Shown here: one piece after another, positions 43,844 to 56,816 of the stretch
Layout: each line of letters opens with the position of its first letter
How positions within the stretch are numbered: position 1 is the first letter of the stretch
Assembly: GCF_018446385.1 (NCBI RefSeq)
Contig: NC_056000.1
Coordinates: 49,756,722-49,820,721 of the forward strand
Reading direction: 5' to 3'
From: Zingiber officinale
Taxonomy: Eukaryota; Streptophyta; Magnoliopsida; Zingiberales; Zingiberaceae
DNA: 64,000 bases
The notes under the pieces: generated by a model
Databases searched by the model: none
What the model was told of the DNA's origin: nothing
Seen by the model: the letters and a program-made list of their open reading frames with translations, nothing else
Position numbers and translations under genes: made by a program

Positions 43844-45462
43844 CAATTAATGCCGTAAGAGGTACAGTAGCTCTCTCAATGTGTAAGCGTCGCTGTTAAT
43901 TACAACGACAAGTGCACCAATTGGGCCCCTTAATTCCGGCCCTCCCCTTTGCTTTATATCTAACCCTAAAACGACACTGCATCAGACACTTCCGATTCTC
44001 TAAAACAGGAGTAGTTTTCCACAAGCTCTTGCCGGTGGCCGGTGTGAGTGAGTATGCGGCATGTTTCAGTGATACATCAACATAAAACAGGTAACATAAG
44101 TGATTAAATAATTAAATACACACATATAATATGCGCATATATTGTCTTAGCTTGTTAAATTAATTGGTTATGACTTTGAATGCACTCAAACTATATATGC
44201 ATGGCTTTGGTTAACAATATCATCATCTATGAGCCCATCCACTGTCATTTTGAACTTTTGGCTGCATTTTCAAATGATGAGCCAAGGACCAATTTCATAT
44301 TTGTTTTCAATATTGGTTCCATAGCTAGTGGAATCACTCCTAGTGATGACATCATATCATGCAATGTTGGTAGTGCTACATGCTAACTGCATCTAGTTAT
44401 AAAAAATATTTTTTAAGAAGGAAAAAAAAATGTATCACTCTAACAGTGTGAAAGTATTCTCCAATTAATTATAAGTATAAACTAGGCTAAATAATTGATG
44501 CATGATGAATTTAAATTTTAAACGCATATAACTTTTGAGAATTATAAGTATTCTCCAATTATAATTTTAATCTTAGGTTTAAAGTCCATATAAACACATG
44601 TTTAATTGTATGAGAATTAATCCTCTATTATTAATAAAATTTTTAGTTTTGGTAAACGGTAAGTTTCTTTTTTGTTTTTAGAGTTTTCTCTTCCTACTTT
44701 CTTCTCATTTAATTTAAAAATGAGAATTAATCTTCTATTTTATTTTGTATTTAGATTAAAAGTGATGCTACTCATCATTTAATTTTACTGTCTTTACAAC
44801 TTAGAATTTAAATGAACCAACTAAGCCATTAATTTAAGAAATCCAAGTACAAAATTGACGTACATTAATTGACACTTCTATGCCTCCTGTTTACCTGTCT
44901 GTCTTCTCAGTCACAAATAATAATTGTTTGAATCTCTCTTCCAGCTGCTTCATGCTTATTAATTACTTAAGCACTCAAAAAGAAAAAGAAAAAAAAAATC
45001 AAACAAATATAGAGGAAGAGCTAACGTGCATTGTAGGAAATCTTTTCTTTATCCGGGAAAAAAATGTAAGGAAATTAAGAATCATTCTTAACTACATATA
45101 CTGACTCATATAATTCATTTAAACTACAATCTGTCAAGGTTTCCATTAAACAAATTGAACTGAGAATTTAAAGTCAAATTTGTTATTCATGTTTTGTTTT
45201 CTTCTGCATTTCTTATTGGAACACTAATCATACATATTTTGACCAACTCGATTAAAAAAAAATCAATCAATAAGTTGGTGAGTCAGATGAAGAATTAAAT
45301 CATTAATCATCCATCTTCCAGCACAGGCAGGTTCCAAATTAAACGATATGCACACACATCATATGGCGCACTAAAACGCAAGTCCATTTCACCGCACGGG
45401 CCTTGCGGTTTTGACAAAAAGATAGAGGGAGCTTTCACAGTCTGGTACCTCATCAATTTGTT

Positions 45463-45482
45463 TCTCTCTCTCTCTCTCTCTC
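45463..45482. repeat. (CT)n microsatellite
   Basis: Ten CT units followed by GATCGATCGC. Pyrimidine tracts like this often lie in plant 5' UTRs, but no gene start is evident beside it. Confidence 0.9.
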
Positions 45483-46542
45483 GATCGATCGCCTCAACAA
45501 TCTGGTTAAGTAAGCAAGTCTCATTAATTAATCCCTCAAATTAATACCTCGACGATCCCAACACTTTTAACAGTATGTGGCAGGTATAGCTAGCTAGAGA
45601 AGACGACGGTTGCTGTCAGCTGTTGATGAAGTCGACGTCGTCGTTCACGTCGTCGGGGGCGAAGTTCCGCTGTCTGCCTCAGGGCATCGTCCCTCTCCCG
45701 CATTTTGTCGAACACTTAGATTGCGCCTGGTGGACCAGCAAAATCCTGTACAGAGAATGTCATGCTCACCAACCATATGGGGCAGGAGGGGCATTGGCTC
45801 TCGCACTGACTCGGCACGCATGCAGCGCATAGTGCGATGCAGTCAAATTACGTTTGATTGATTGGGAGTGGGAGGAGGCTAGGCAGGCGAAGTCAGTCAG
45901 TTTTGCTTGGATGCATAGCAAAGGCCTGTGTACTGACAAGAATGGATCAAATCTGAGAAAAAAGGAAGCGAAATGATTAGCAGATAGCTTTGGGGAGGAG
46001 CAAGCTAATTAGGGCATAGTGCATTGTGTGTTCCTTCGATCGATCGGTGCCATTAATTGACACACAAGGTTTTGGGGGTGGTTAAACCAACATAGTCCGG
46101 GACAGATGAGACGTCCCTCGCTTGCTTATTAATTCAAGCCCTACATGCATCATCGCAATCGTCCTATTTTAATTAATTAATTCATCATTAATTAAAATGA
46201 CTTGAGCTTCTTACTTCAATTGGAATGAATTAGGACTTTCATGCCCCATTAATCATTTCTTGAATATGCTTCTCACTTTATGTTGGTTATTCATTGAATC
46301 ATCTTTTGCCAAAAGATACTTCTACAACTTTATAATTATTATCATAACTATGTTAAAGCTAGCTAATTTGATCGATATGACAATCGACTTTGCAGAGGAG
46401 GCTCTTACTACCTACCATCCACTCCAATGAAATTGCAGTTGATGATCAACAAATTAAAGACATTATTTTATTGAAGTCTTTTAATTTAAATGTTTTAGTA
46501 AAAAAATATTTTAAATTTAATCACTTAGATAATACGAAGAAA

Positions 46543-46546
<4 letters not shown>

Positions 46547-46599
<53 letters not shown>
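46547..46599. repeat. (AT)n microsatellite
   Basis: About 26 uninterrupted AT dinucleotides. Confidence 0.95.
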
Positions 46600-46603
<4 letters not shown>

Positions 46604-48089
46604 ATTAAATTATGAAGCTTCATATACAAATTTTTAGTTTTTATTTTAATCTCTTAATTATACCTATCCAAGGAATTAGTTTATTTACATTTTTTGTTTT
46701 ACATCCACCCATTTAGGTTAAAAGTCAACATGGTGAAAAGGTCGAAGGCCATAGCCCATATAAATTTGGCCCATTAACAATGTAGTTGCGTACACTTACA
46801 AATGAGGCCCATTACCTTCCTTTAGGGACTAGATTTTTTTTCTTCCATTTTTATTTTCTAAAAAAACAAATATTAACCTTTTAGTATAAAAAAGGTAAAT
46901 AATAAATATATATTTAACTTTATTTTTTATTTCTAAAAATTAAAATTGAAAATAATCTTCATGGCTAAATAAGGCTTCACACTCAAATTTAAGGTCTCAA
47001 ATAAAATGCCACAATAGTCATGCAAATTAAAAAAAATATAGTATCCATAATATAATATGGACACTCTAGGAATTAGCGGACGGGATGATTAATTCCAATA
47101 TCTTTGCCTTATTGATTTGTTAAAATAGAAAAATTTAAAGTAATGTTAATATTAGGATTTATTTAATATTTATCTTCTTGAGATGACTAATTTAAGGATC
47201 CATATAGTGCATCACACATTTCACTAAAAAAATCACTCATTCTCAGAAACAATATGGAGATAGAGAAATCTCGTACAAGCTCACAGTAAATAAATATAAC
47301 AAAAATAAGGAAATGAGTACACAAATACAATGAAAATCTTACATGCTTTCTTCTTAATTGGATATACCTCTTGTAAACTCAGAAGTGTGACAACACTTCA
47401 CTCTGAATCGTCTAAGAACCAACAATGAAGTGCGGAGAAGACGTAATGATTTGAATCTTTGAACACTTTTAAATCTCGCGGATTAGGGTTTCCAATTGAT
47501 TGATCTTACCCCGAATCGATTGTCATGTCAGATCCAAGCAAATCCAGTTGTCCAAATCTTGTAATGGATCTTTTCTTCTTCTCTCAATTGATTAGCCAAT
47601 CAATTACGAGGCTTTTTAATCGATCACCCAATCGATTCAGAAACTCACTATTTGCTCGCAAACTTCTCCCAATCAATCACTTGATCAATTCAAAAGTCCA
47701 TTGTTTATCACGAGCTTCTCCCAATCGATTGAGTACTTTCCCAACCGATTTAGCATAGTAAAACATTATGTTTCATGAAAAACCTCATTTCGATCGATTA
47801 CCCAATCGATTGAAGAGGGTTAAATTGATTAGCTAATCGATTCAGCACCTCTCTATTCTAGCGAGAACAACCCCCAATCGATCACCTGATCGAATGACTT
47901 TGACCCAATCGATTGCCCAATCATAACTCACTTAACCCCCGAATCTAGGGTTCTCTTACCCAACATCCAATCAATCGTGACTTGTTGGGAAGTGTCCAGT
48001 TAACCTTTGATCTACTTAGACTTTCCATCTTGTGCTAACTTTCCGTTGGACTTCCAATCACTAAATGCGGTCCTCTTTGACCCACTTAG

Positions 48090-48515
48090 ATTTTCCTTTT
48101 GCCTAACCACTGTTAGGACTTTCGTCTTATCAACGTGTGGTCCTTCTTGACCTACTTAGACTTTTCTCTGCTTAACCACAGTTAGGACTTCCCTTGGCCA
48201 ACGTGCGGTCCTCCTTGACCCACTTGGATTTTCCTTTGCCTAACCGCAATTAGGACTTCCCTTTGCCAATGTACGGTCCTCCTTGACTCACTTGGACTTT
48301 CCTTTGCCTAACCGTAGTTAGGACTTCCCTTTGCCAATGTGAGGTCTTCCTTGACCCACTTGGACTTTCCCTTGCCTAACCCTCGGGTTAGGACTTTACC
48401 TTGCCTAACCTCCGAGTTAGGACTTTACTTATGTCTAACCTTCAGTTAGGACTTTACCTTGCCTAACCTCCAGTTAACATTTTATCCTTTCCTAACCCTT
48501 GAGTTAGGACTTTGC
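48090..48515. repeat. CCTAAC...GTTAGG hairpin minisatellite in LTR G
   Basis: At least seven units have the stem CCTAAC/GTTAGG with different loops: ACTG-like, CGCA-like, CGTA, CTCG (with an extended stem CCTAACCC/GGGTTAGG), CTCCGA and TTCA. They are separated by GACTTTCC-like and GTGCGGTCCTCCTTGACC-like spacers. Loops vary while stems stay paired. Confidence 0.85.
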
Positions 48516-48566
48516 CAGTCAAGTATCCGGTCCTACACGACCTACTTGACTTTCCTCTCACATATC

Positions 48567-49989
48567 TGTAGGTCCCTTGAGGTCGACAAGAGTGGGGTGA
48601 ATTGCCCTGCAAACACCTTTTTCAACTCGATCGGGTTCAACACAATTACACACTTAATTAAACAGGATGAAAGAAAAATAAGTATGAGATAGACAATGAT
48701 TTACTTGGTTGGTAATCAGAGGATTGCTACTCCAAGAAAAGTAAGCTCAGTAGAAAAATCTCCTTCTCGAATAAAACATCGGAGGTAGAGAAGCCTCGTA
48801 CATGAAACTGACACTCAGAAATGAAGAACTGAATAGAACTTGAAGTACCAAGTGTGTTGTACTGAAAGGAGAAGATCAGGGCTATATTTATAGCCCACTG
48901 GTTGAAACTGATTGTTATTGATGTGGCACGATCCAAGCGCTTGGAAGGGCTCTGGGCTCCTATGTGTGGATAAAAGTTTATCCATGTCACAACAACTACA
49001 AACAGGCCAAAGATAATATTTTATCTGGTCTGGGTCCCTGGAACAACTCGGACGCTCGGACTAGGGGTGCAAACAAATTGAATCGAACCGAATATACAGA
49101 AAAATCTAAGGCTTAAATTTGGCTTGAAATAGGTATATTCGAGTTCGAGCTCGATTCAAAGCTCAAAAAATTCAAAATTTTTGGTTCGAGTTTGGTTCGA
49201 ATTAGGGCTTGAGTTTGAGTTTGGCTCGAAAGATTTGAACATGTTCACAAACTATTTAAATTATTGCTCGAAAATAGCTACTCGAAAGGCTCAAAATTTA
49301 TTTATTTAATATATATTTAAATTATATTAATAAAATATGAAGACTCGCAAGCGGCTCGTGAACATTCGAATAATATAATTTAGGCTCGAGTTTAGTTTGA
49401 AAAAAAGTTTGAACATGTTCGAGTTCGGCTTGAATTTGATAAATTCAAATACGAATCAAATATTTTTCGAGCTGGCTCAAAAACCTCACGAGCCGGCTCG
49501 ATTCGTTTATACCCCTAGCCCGAACCGCCTTCGCACAAGGGCACCTCACCAAGGTGCCCCAGTTGGACAAAATCGGTCTAGGTGCTCAAAGTAATTCCGG
49601 GCGCTCGGACCACAGTTAATACCAAGTTGACTTTTTGTCCTAGTCTTTCACTCCAGCTCCACTCGCTTGAGTGATTTCAATCATTCAGAATAGGGCTCAC
49701 CCGAACCCTTATTCTTGCTTTCTCAAGCAATCTTCGGCTCCGACTTCTCGTCCCTCGGAAATGTCGCGTTCTTTTTTCTCATCCACCGGCGTACTCTTCC
49801 GTAGTGTCTCGTCCCTCGGACACACCGAGCCCATCGACTCTCTCTCATGCTGTCCTTCTTCTTAACTGCGTCTTTTGCTCACCTTCCTATGCTCCTAAGT
49901 TCCTATACACTTAAACACAAGGCATCAAAAAATAACATGACCTAACTTGACTTGGTTGATCACATCAAAACTACCACGAGATACTTATA
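48567..49989 (-). mobile_element. 3' LTR of element F, containing a MITE
   Basis: It is 451 bases longer than its partner (1423 against 972). The difference is explained by the insertion at 49061-49518. Motifs like GGGCGCTCGGACC and AGGTGCCCC occupy the middle, the counterpart of the palindrome arrays in other LTRs here. Confidence 0.8.
49061..49518. mobile_element. MITE-like insertion (about 458 bp) in the F 3' LTR
   Basis: It starts CTAGGGGTGCAAACAAATTG and ends CGTTTATACCCCTAG, so the termini are inverted repeats of about 20 bases with mismatches. It is absent at the same place in the other F LTR, which proves insertion after F landed. Interior CTCGA/TCGAG-rich sequence has no coding capacity. 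The flanks CTCGGA and CCCGAA may be a degenerate target duplication. Confidence 0.72.
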
Positions 49990-51299
49990 ATCTCCCTTTT
50001 TTTGATATGAGCAAACCAAATTAAGTTAGGTTAACTAAAAACAAATAACAGTAAATGTAGCAAGTACATAATTTAAAATTCATAACATTTAAAATGAATG
50101 TACCATCCCTTAGACTTAATCTCTAGATTTTCCCCTTTCATCACATTAAAAATAGGAAAAATAATTTGAAAATAAATCTGAATTATTATCTAAGCAGAAA
50201 ATTTACTAACATTTAAAAAATTTAAATTTTTGAATAATCTAAAATTTTGTGAATTATGAGAAAAATAATTTTACAGTTATTTCTAAATGTACAAAAAAAT
50301 CTGAAAATTTTATAACTATTAAATAGACATAATCAAAGTTGTGATAAAATTTTAACAAAATTATAAAATTAATTTAAGAAGAAATAAAATATTTTCTACA
50401 TAAAGTTATATTTTTTTAAAAAATACTTAAAAGTAGTTTCTAAGTAAAAAAAATCATAAAATTTTTTTTGAGAATGTAATAGAGCAAGTATTTTAACAAA
50501 AAAAATAAATTTTTAAAAATTCAATATTTGAGAATTTTTAAAATAAAAAATTAGTATTCGGATAAATAATTCATAGAAAATTTAATAACAGTTAAAACAA
50601 TTTTAAAAAATTTCGTTGGATAGAGAATATGATAAATTTTTATAGAAAAATAAATTTTGAAAAAAATAGCACTACAAAATATTTTTAAATTGAAGAATAT
50701 GATTTTTAAATAAATTTATAAGAATTAATACAATGGTAAAAAATGTTGAAAATTTTTCTACAGTTAAGAAATAAAATTATCTTTTTTAAAAATTAATATC
50801 TAGTTAATTTCGAACAAAAATTATATGAAAAAATTTATTTAGATAATTCTAAATAAACAACAAAAATTAAATCAATTTAAAAGTATGACATTTATAAAAA
50901 TTTAATTTAAATACGATTTTGAAATTCAATATAGGTTTCTTCCAACCCAATTAATCAAAAACTTTCTATGGATATATTTTGATGATAACTTTTTAATTTG
51001 ACCCTTATGATATCTAAAATATCAATTAAGTCTTGAATAATTTTTAATTTGTTGAACATGTGAGCATACATAATTTTTTAAATTTTCTATTTCTACTTTT
51101 AAGTTTTTATTTTTATCTTGTCGAAATCTTCTAATTGATAAGATGTTGCTAAGGTTATTTTTAATTCTTCATTTTCCTTTTTAAAATTTTCATTTTTAAT
51201 TTCTAATTTATAAGAATTTTTTGATAATATTTTTATAAATTTAAATAACTTATCAGGAGGTAGAGATCATAGATGATTTACCTTGTCGATTTCATTATC

Positions 51300-52400
51300 T
51301 GATGCTCCCCCTATAGAGTTGCTTTCTTTTGACATTACTTCCCCTTCATTGATGCTCTCGATGTTCATCTCTGATGAACTTGTTTTGTCGTCTTCTTGGT
51401 GACTTGTCATCAATGGAAGTCCGATATAGGCTACGACGCCCGAATTTGATGACGATGCTTCATCCTATGTCACTTTTAGATTCTTGTGCTTCTTCTGGGT
51501 CGCTCTTTTGTCTTTATCCTTGTCCTTGTTCTTCAGTTTTGGACAGTTGTCTTTGACGTATCATTCTTCATTGCAATGATAGCACCTCACTTTTCTTTTC
51601 TTCTTTTAGCCTGCACTTGATTAAACTTATTAACTTTAAAAAAACTTTTGAACTTCCTTACCATGAATGTCGTTTCGTTATCATCGAGAGAAGTGTCAGA
51701 TTCTGGTTCATCCATTTTTACCTTCAAGGTAATATGGCACTTCGACTTCTTTAGATCTGCGCATCTAGACTCATGAATTTTAAAAGTAGAGAATAATTCT
51801 TCTAAATTACTTACCTCTAAGCCCCTAAAGACGAAATATGCATCTACTAGGGTTGCCCATTCGGGAGTCCTAGGAAAAGTGTTAAATGCGTACCTTAGTG
51901 AATCTCAGTTGGTTACCTTTTCTCCAAGATTCGTGAGTTCGGTGATGAGTTTTTTAATTCTCGAGTGGAGGTGTGCGACTGTTTCGCCTTCTTCTAACTA
52001 GGGGTTGCTGATATGGTTTTGGAGCAAGTATTGTCTCATGAGTTTTGCATCCGAGGTCCTTCGTGTAGTCCCAAGAATTTATCCCAGAGCTCTTTGGCTG
52101 ACTCGTAGGCTTCAATCCGATTAACTTTTTATGGTAGTAAAACGCTCAACAAATGGAATCCTACCTTGTCATTTGCTAAGAAGTAGGCTTGCTCCTTTTT
52201 TATCTATTGATGTTCTTTTTTGTCTTTCTCTTACTGATCTTTCGGTGCTACAAAACTATACTTTATTATTATTAATATTCAAAGTTAGTTTTGAAGAATA
52301 CCTCTATTTTCTTTTTCCAAATCGCGAACTCACCCTCGAACTTAGGCAGACAGATGCTTGGTCCGACCATCGTCTTTTGTGCTTCGGTAGATGGTTAGTC
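51300..52400 (-). pseudogene. Decayed gag of element F
   Basis: Minus-strand frames are broken many times but follow element C's gag. Traces of the N-terminal block lie near 52400-52300, an LWDKFL-like region near 52090, and a knuckle-like CYHCNEE trace near 51575. Nothing downstream resembles pol. The 50000-51280 part of the interior is AT-rich and non-coding. Confidence 0.55.
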
Positions 52401-52430
52401 CTTTTGAAGTGGTTGAGCTCTGATACCACT

Positions 52431-53402
52431 TATAGGTCCCTTGAGGCCGACAAGTGGGGGGCAAATTTTCTTTTATAATTTAAAACAAACACCTTTCTCA
52501 ACTCGATCAGGCTCAACATAATTACACACTTAATTAAATAGGATGAAAGAAAAATAAGTACGAGATAAGCAACGATTACTTAATTGACAATTAGAGGACT
52601 GCTACTTCAAGGAAAGTAAGCTCAACAGAAAAATCTCCTTCTCGAACAAAATATCGGAATCAGAGAAGTCTCGTACATGAAAGTGACGTTCAGAAATGAA
52701 GAACTGAATAGGACTTGAAGTACCAAGTGTGTTGTAATGAAATGAGAAGATCATGGCTCTATTTATAGTCAATTAGTCGAAATTGACCGTTGCTGACGTG
52801 GCACGGTCCGGGCACCTGAAAGGGCTCCGGGTGCCTGAGTGTGGATAGAATTTAATTCACATCACAATGGCTACGCAACAGGCGAAAGATAATATTTTAT
52901 CTGGTCCGGGTGCCTAGAACAACTTCGGGCGCTCGGACCACCTTCGTATAGAGGTGCCTCGCCAAGGTGCCTCGGCTGGACAAAACTAGTCCAAGCGCTC
53001 GGAGTAGCTCCAGGCGCCTAGACAACGGTCAACACCAAGTTGACTTTCTGTCTGGGTCTTTCGTTCCGGCTCCGTTCGCTTGGGTGATTTCGACCATCCA
53101 GAATATAGCTCATCTTAATTTTTTTTCCGGTCTTCTCAAGCAACCTTCCGTTTCGGCTTCTAGTCTTTCAGAAATGCCACGCACTTCCTTCTCGTTCGCT
53201 AGCGTTCTCTTTTGCAGTGCTTCATACCTCAGACGCACCAAGCTCGTTGACTCTCTCCCATACCGTCCTTTTCGTTAGCTGCGTCTTTTGCTCACCTTCT
53301 TGTGCTCCTAAGTTCCAGGGCATTTAGACACGAGACATTAAAAAATAACAAGACCTAACTTGACTTGGTTGATCACATCAAAACTACCATGAGATACTTA
53401 CA
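52431..53402 (-). mobile_element. 5' LTR of element F (972 bp)
   Basis: It is the empty-site version of the LTR at 48567, without the MITE. It begins directly after the primer binding site TGATACCACT (complement, 52421-52430). Confidence 0.82.
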
Positions 53403-54569
53403 ATATTATCAAGCATCCGATCAACCTTGACCTGCTTGACCTCTTTCAGATATTTTCCAAATATATTGTCAAAATATCGAAACTGAATCTTGAATTCACT
53501 CGAGCTTAGTCAAACTGGTCAACCTTGATCCAAGGATAATTGCACCAACTATCTCCCAACACATAAGACATGAAGGATTAAAGCGAAAGACAATTTTCTA
53601 AGCTTAATGAGTAGTAATATATAAGCTCATTATACATGGGCATGTAGCAAAGATTTTGTTCAACAATTTGCACGATGAAAAAAGGAATTAACTTAAAGTA
53701 ACAAATTTAATATTAATTATCTAGGTAAAAAGGATGTATAGGCCTTTTGAGGTGGTTAGGTAGATTTGAGACCTAAATTTGTTTTAAAATCTTTAGGTCT
53801 ATAATATGATGGATAAATACAACACCAAGGAATCATAAATCACATGAACCTCATCTTGTCTCACACATGCATGCTACGAATGGAGGCTTCAATTGTTTAA
53901 TCACTTAGGGGCACCCCACAAAGCTATGATTATTAACATTTAGAGCCACTTTAAGATATTGCAACAATAATTATATGGAAGATGTTAAGGATGCAAAAGA
54001 GATCATTTTGAATTTTCCAACCATGCATTATTATTGTTACTTGGGATGTTGAAGAATTATTTAAACATGCTAAAATGACAATAGTGCAATTATGAATGAG
54101 CTTAACGTCAAATTCAGTGATCAAGAGATAAAAAGTAATTCCACTAAGGGGTTTAGCGATGATTGGAAAAGGGGAAGTAAAATCGGTGGCATCTCTGATA
54201 TCTTTGCCAAATAATTCACTTTTGCTTGGCATTTAGGTGGAGTTCCAACTTATTGTAATTCCCCGAAACCAAATTAAAGAACAATTATGGAGAATGCTAT
54301 ATATATTTTGTACATAGGGGGTTAACCTTTGATCTAAGGATAGGGAACAAATGTCTATTCTATTGGCTAGATCTGTGAATGTGTAATTTCTTCTTGGAGG
54401 TAGCTAGTGCTTTCGAAGAAAAAGGATGATGCATTAATTGCTGCTATCTTTATCTGTGAAGTAGTTGGGTTTATTAATGATGCAACAATGACACAAGTAG
54501 TGATGATCAAGATGGCTTTGATCCTTAGTCAAGTTCTTATATTCGTGTTCTAAATTAAGTATTATTGTT

Positions 54570-54720
54570 GCGATGATAGAAAAATTTAGATTAATCTCTT
54601 TTGGAATATTAGAGGCTTTATATATTGGTGAAAGTGAAATGACAATCTATTATAAATCTTGTTGTAGATCATGGCTGTGATGTTATGATGCTTCAAGAAA
54701 TGAAGGCTGTTTTGGATAAT
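54570..54720 (+). pseudogene. LINE endonuclease start, fragment
   Basis: Plus-strand frames contain LFWNIRGF and, after a frame change, LVVDHGCDVMMLQEMKA. These are the first two motifs (NIRG and the QE/K motif) of the APE-type endonuclease in plant L1-like LINEs. The surrounding 1-2 kb may belong to the same element but is too decayed to follow. Confidence 0.5.
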
Positions 54721-56782
54721 ATGTTATTGACCATACTTGTTGTGATACTTATCTATACTCGATACTTTAGTCGTGATGCTTGGCTATTCCATACTTCAAC
54801 CTTTGCCAAATACTCTATGAAGAAGTTTATTTGCAAAATCTTATTTCTCTAATTGAGATAGGGGAGTTAGCTTGGTATTGGATGGTTCTTGGTCTATTAC
54901 ATGGAGGCATATTTTGTAGGTTAAAGATTTTTGTCGGTTGAGAATGGCGGTTGATTTACATGTAGCCTCGAAAGCATACCTTGGGGGCATGGGGGCATGG
55001 GGGCATATATAAGACAATGTGGTGGCTCGACACTAAAATGTCAATTTTCGGTTTCCCACCTTGGGACTCTCATTTATTAGGCTAATTCCCATTAGCAAGC
55101 TATGTAATAATTCTTCAAGTGGAGACCTAGTGTTCAATTTAGGTCGATGAGTCGATAAGCTAGAGATGGTGAGATATCTTTGTATAGGATGTTAAAAGGT
55201 GGTGGTTGTTAACTTTGTTGGTCTTCACTCTATTTGGCTTTCTCTACAATCAAATGAAAAATGGTCACTTGGCTAATCATAATTAGGTTTGATTAGGATG
55301 TGCCTCTTGTATTTAAATTTTAGCCATGGGAGCACAAATGATTTGATTATAGAGAAAACCAACCACTTGAAAAAGCCAATGACTTATATATCTAAACTCC
55401 GTGACAACTAATATGCAATGGAACAAAAGAAAAAAATAAAGAAAAGTATAGAATTCAATTGATAATCAACACCATAACTTCTCCTTGGCACATGTACTTA
55501 GATATTGTTTATTCCCCCCTAATCTAAGAATGATAGCCTAGTGTTGTTTAAGTGCAAAATCAAAACCAAAACTCCAAATCTAATACAATGTTAGATTAAA
55601 TTATAACATGTTTCATGTTTCCATTTGCAAATCTTTATGTATTCACTTTGTATCATATTTTATCATGTACGTGAAGAATATATTAAATACTTTAGCATCA
55701 TCAAATCATGTTTGTTGTAGCTATTTGAGTTTGGATTCATGAATTTACTCTCCATTGAACTCTATTCATGCAATGCCACTAACAATATTCATATTAGTTA
55801 AATCAATTTTATTGATGAAAATGTATTTAGCATATCAAAATTTCTCTAAATTTATTTAGAAATAAATGATAAAGTATATGTGAAAGAACAAATTCAATAA
55901 AAATTTGCATTCAAATTCATTATTTATGACAATTTTGTTTATTCAATTCTATAACTTAATTTGACCTAATTCCATCGTCTAATATATACTAGCTAAATAA
56001 TTTAATAAAATTCTTTGAATAAATTAATTAATCCCATTTCTCATCAATAAAATTGATAAGGAGATCATTTGTCAGTACATTTGTGGTTTTTTAGAAATCC
56101 TAATATGTCATGTGATCCAACTTGAAATAATCATGAAAATCTTGTCAGTCTTAATTGCACCAAGAACAAAATAATGTGAGGATCCAATAATATAATAGCT
56201 CCATTAATAATAAGACTTAAAAGAATGATACTAAATGGATATTAAAATGGAGTAATTACATAATAATGCATGGGCTAGCATTGGGGGTTTGACCTGAAAT
56301 TAAATAAAAAAAATCCCCTAGGTATATGTTTGATAATTTTATATATGATCTCTCAATATTTTTCTCTTTTGTCGTGAAGATTACAATAATTAATTAACAC
56401 CTAACTCAATGATTACCATCACTCAACACTATGAACATTAATATATATATGCTTTTCACTTTTACTATGTTCGCCCCTCTATTTGGATGTCGAATGCACT
56501 CAAATGACTTCATTGTTTCTTTTCCCATATATAATTAAGTTTATATATATATATATAAGTTTTATTCGATATATTAAGCTAGGTTTGATTGGGTTTAAGG
56601 AGAATAAACACAAAGGGATCGGTGTAGTTAAGCCAAGGAAAGGAGTCAATTAATCTAGTGCCACGCTATCATCAACACTTGGACACAACACTTTAATAGC
56701 TATAGTTAGTATAGACTCATCATCAAAGTGGGTCCCCCACCATCACATGGCAAGCACACACTACTCCTTTTCATCTTTTCTA

Positions 56783-56816
<34 letters not shown>
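56783..56816. repeat. (AAT)n microsatellite
   Basis: About eleven AAT triplets. Confidence 0.9.

Larger units (their letters stand above)
43844..47148. other. Intergenic region upstream of the MYB gene
   Basis: Mostly unique AT-rich DNA. It includes a CT run (45463-45482), GATCGATCG motifs, and a GC-rich island (45590-45840) with short open frames on both strands but no recognisable domain. A long TA microsatellite lies at 46547-46599. No transposon terminus is evident until about 47149. It probably contains the MYB promoter on its left side. Confidence 0.5.
48567..53402 (-). mobile_element. Gag-only LTR element F, nested in LTR G
   Basis: LTRs are 48567-49989 (3') and 52431-53402 (5') on the minus strand. 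Plus-strand ends are TGTAGGTCCC and TACTTATA in one, TATAGGTCCC and TACTTACA in the other. Flanks ATATC and ATATT agree at four of five bases, an aged target duplication. The minus-strand primer site AGTGGTATCAGAGC lies next to the 5' LTR, and AAAAAAAGGGAGAT is the polypurine tract. The interior is about 2.4 kb with decayed gag and no pol. It resembles element C in layout but is more degraded. Confidence 0.82.
47149..53551 (-). mobile_element. Old SIRE-like LTR G, split by element F
   Basis: The left part (47149-48566) follows the B LTR in order: an ATATTAGG-like start, a TTGAGATGACTAATTTAAGG block, GATC hairpins (47490-47930), and minisatellites. The right part (53403-53551) holds the LTR end (GGTCAACCTTGATCC, then TTGCACCAAC), followed by ATCTCCC, a trace of the polypurine tract. 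The G-run box near the start is missing and hairpins are eroded, so it is older than B. The left boundary is uncertain by tens of bases. The body beyond 53558 is not recognisable. Confidence 0.65.

Noticed and set aside
53951..54232. A 93-codon minus-strand frame
   Set aside because: No domain, AT-rich, and it overlaps the plus-strand LINE-like region; most likely chance.
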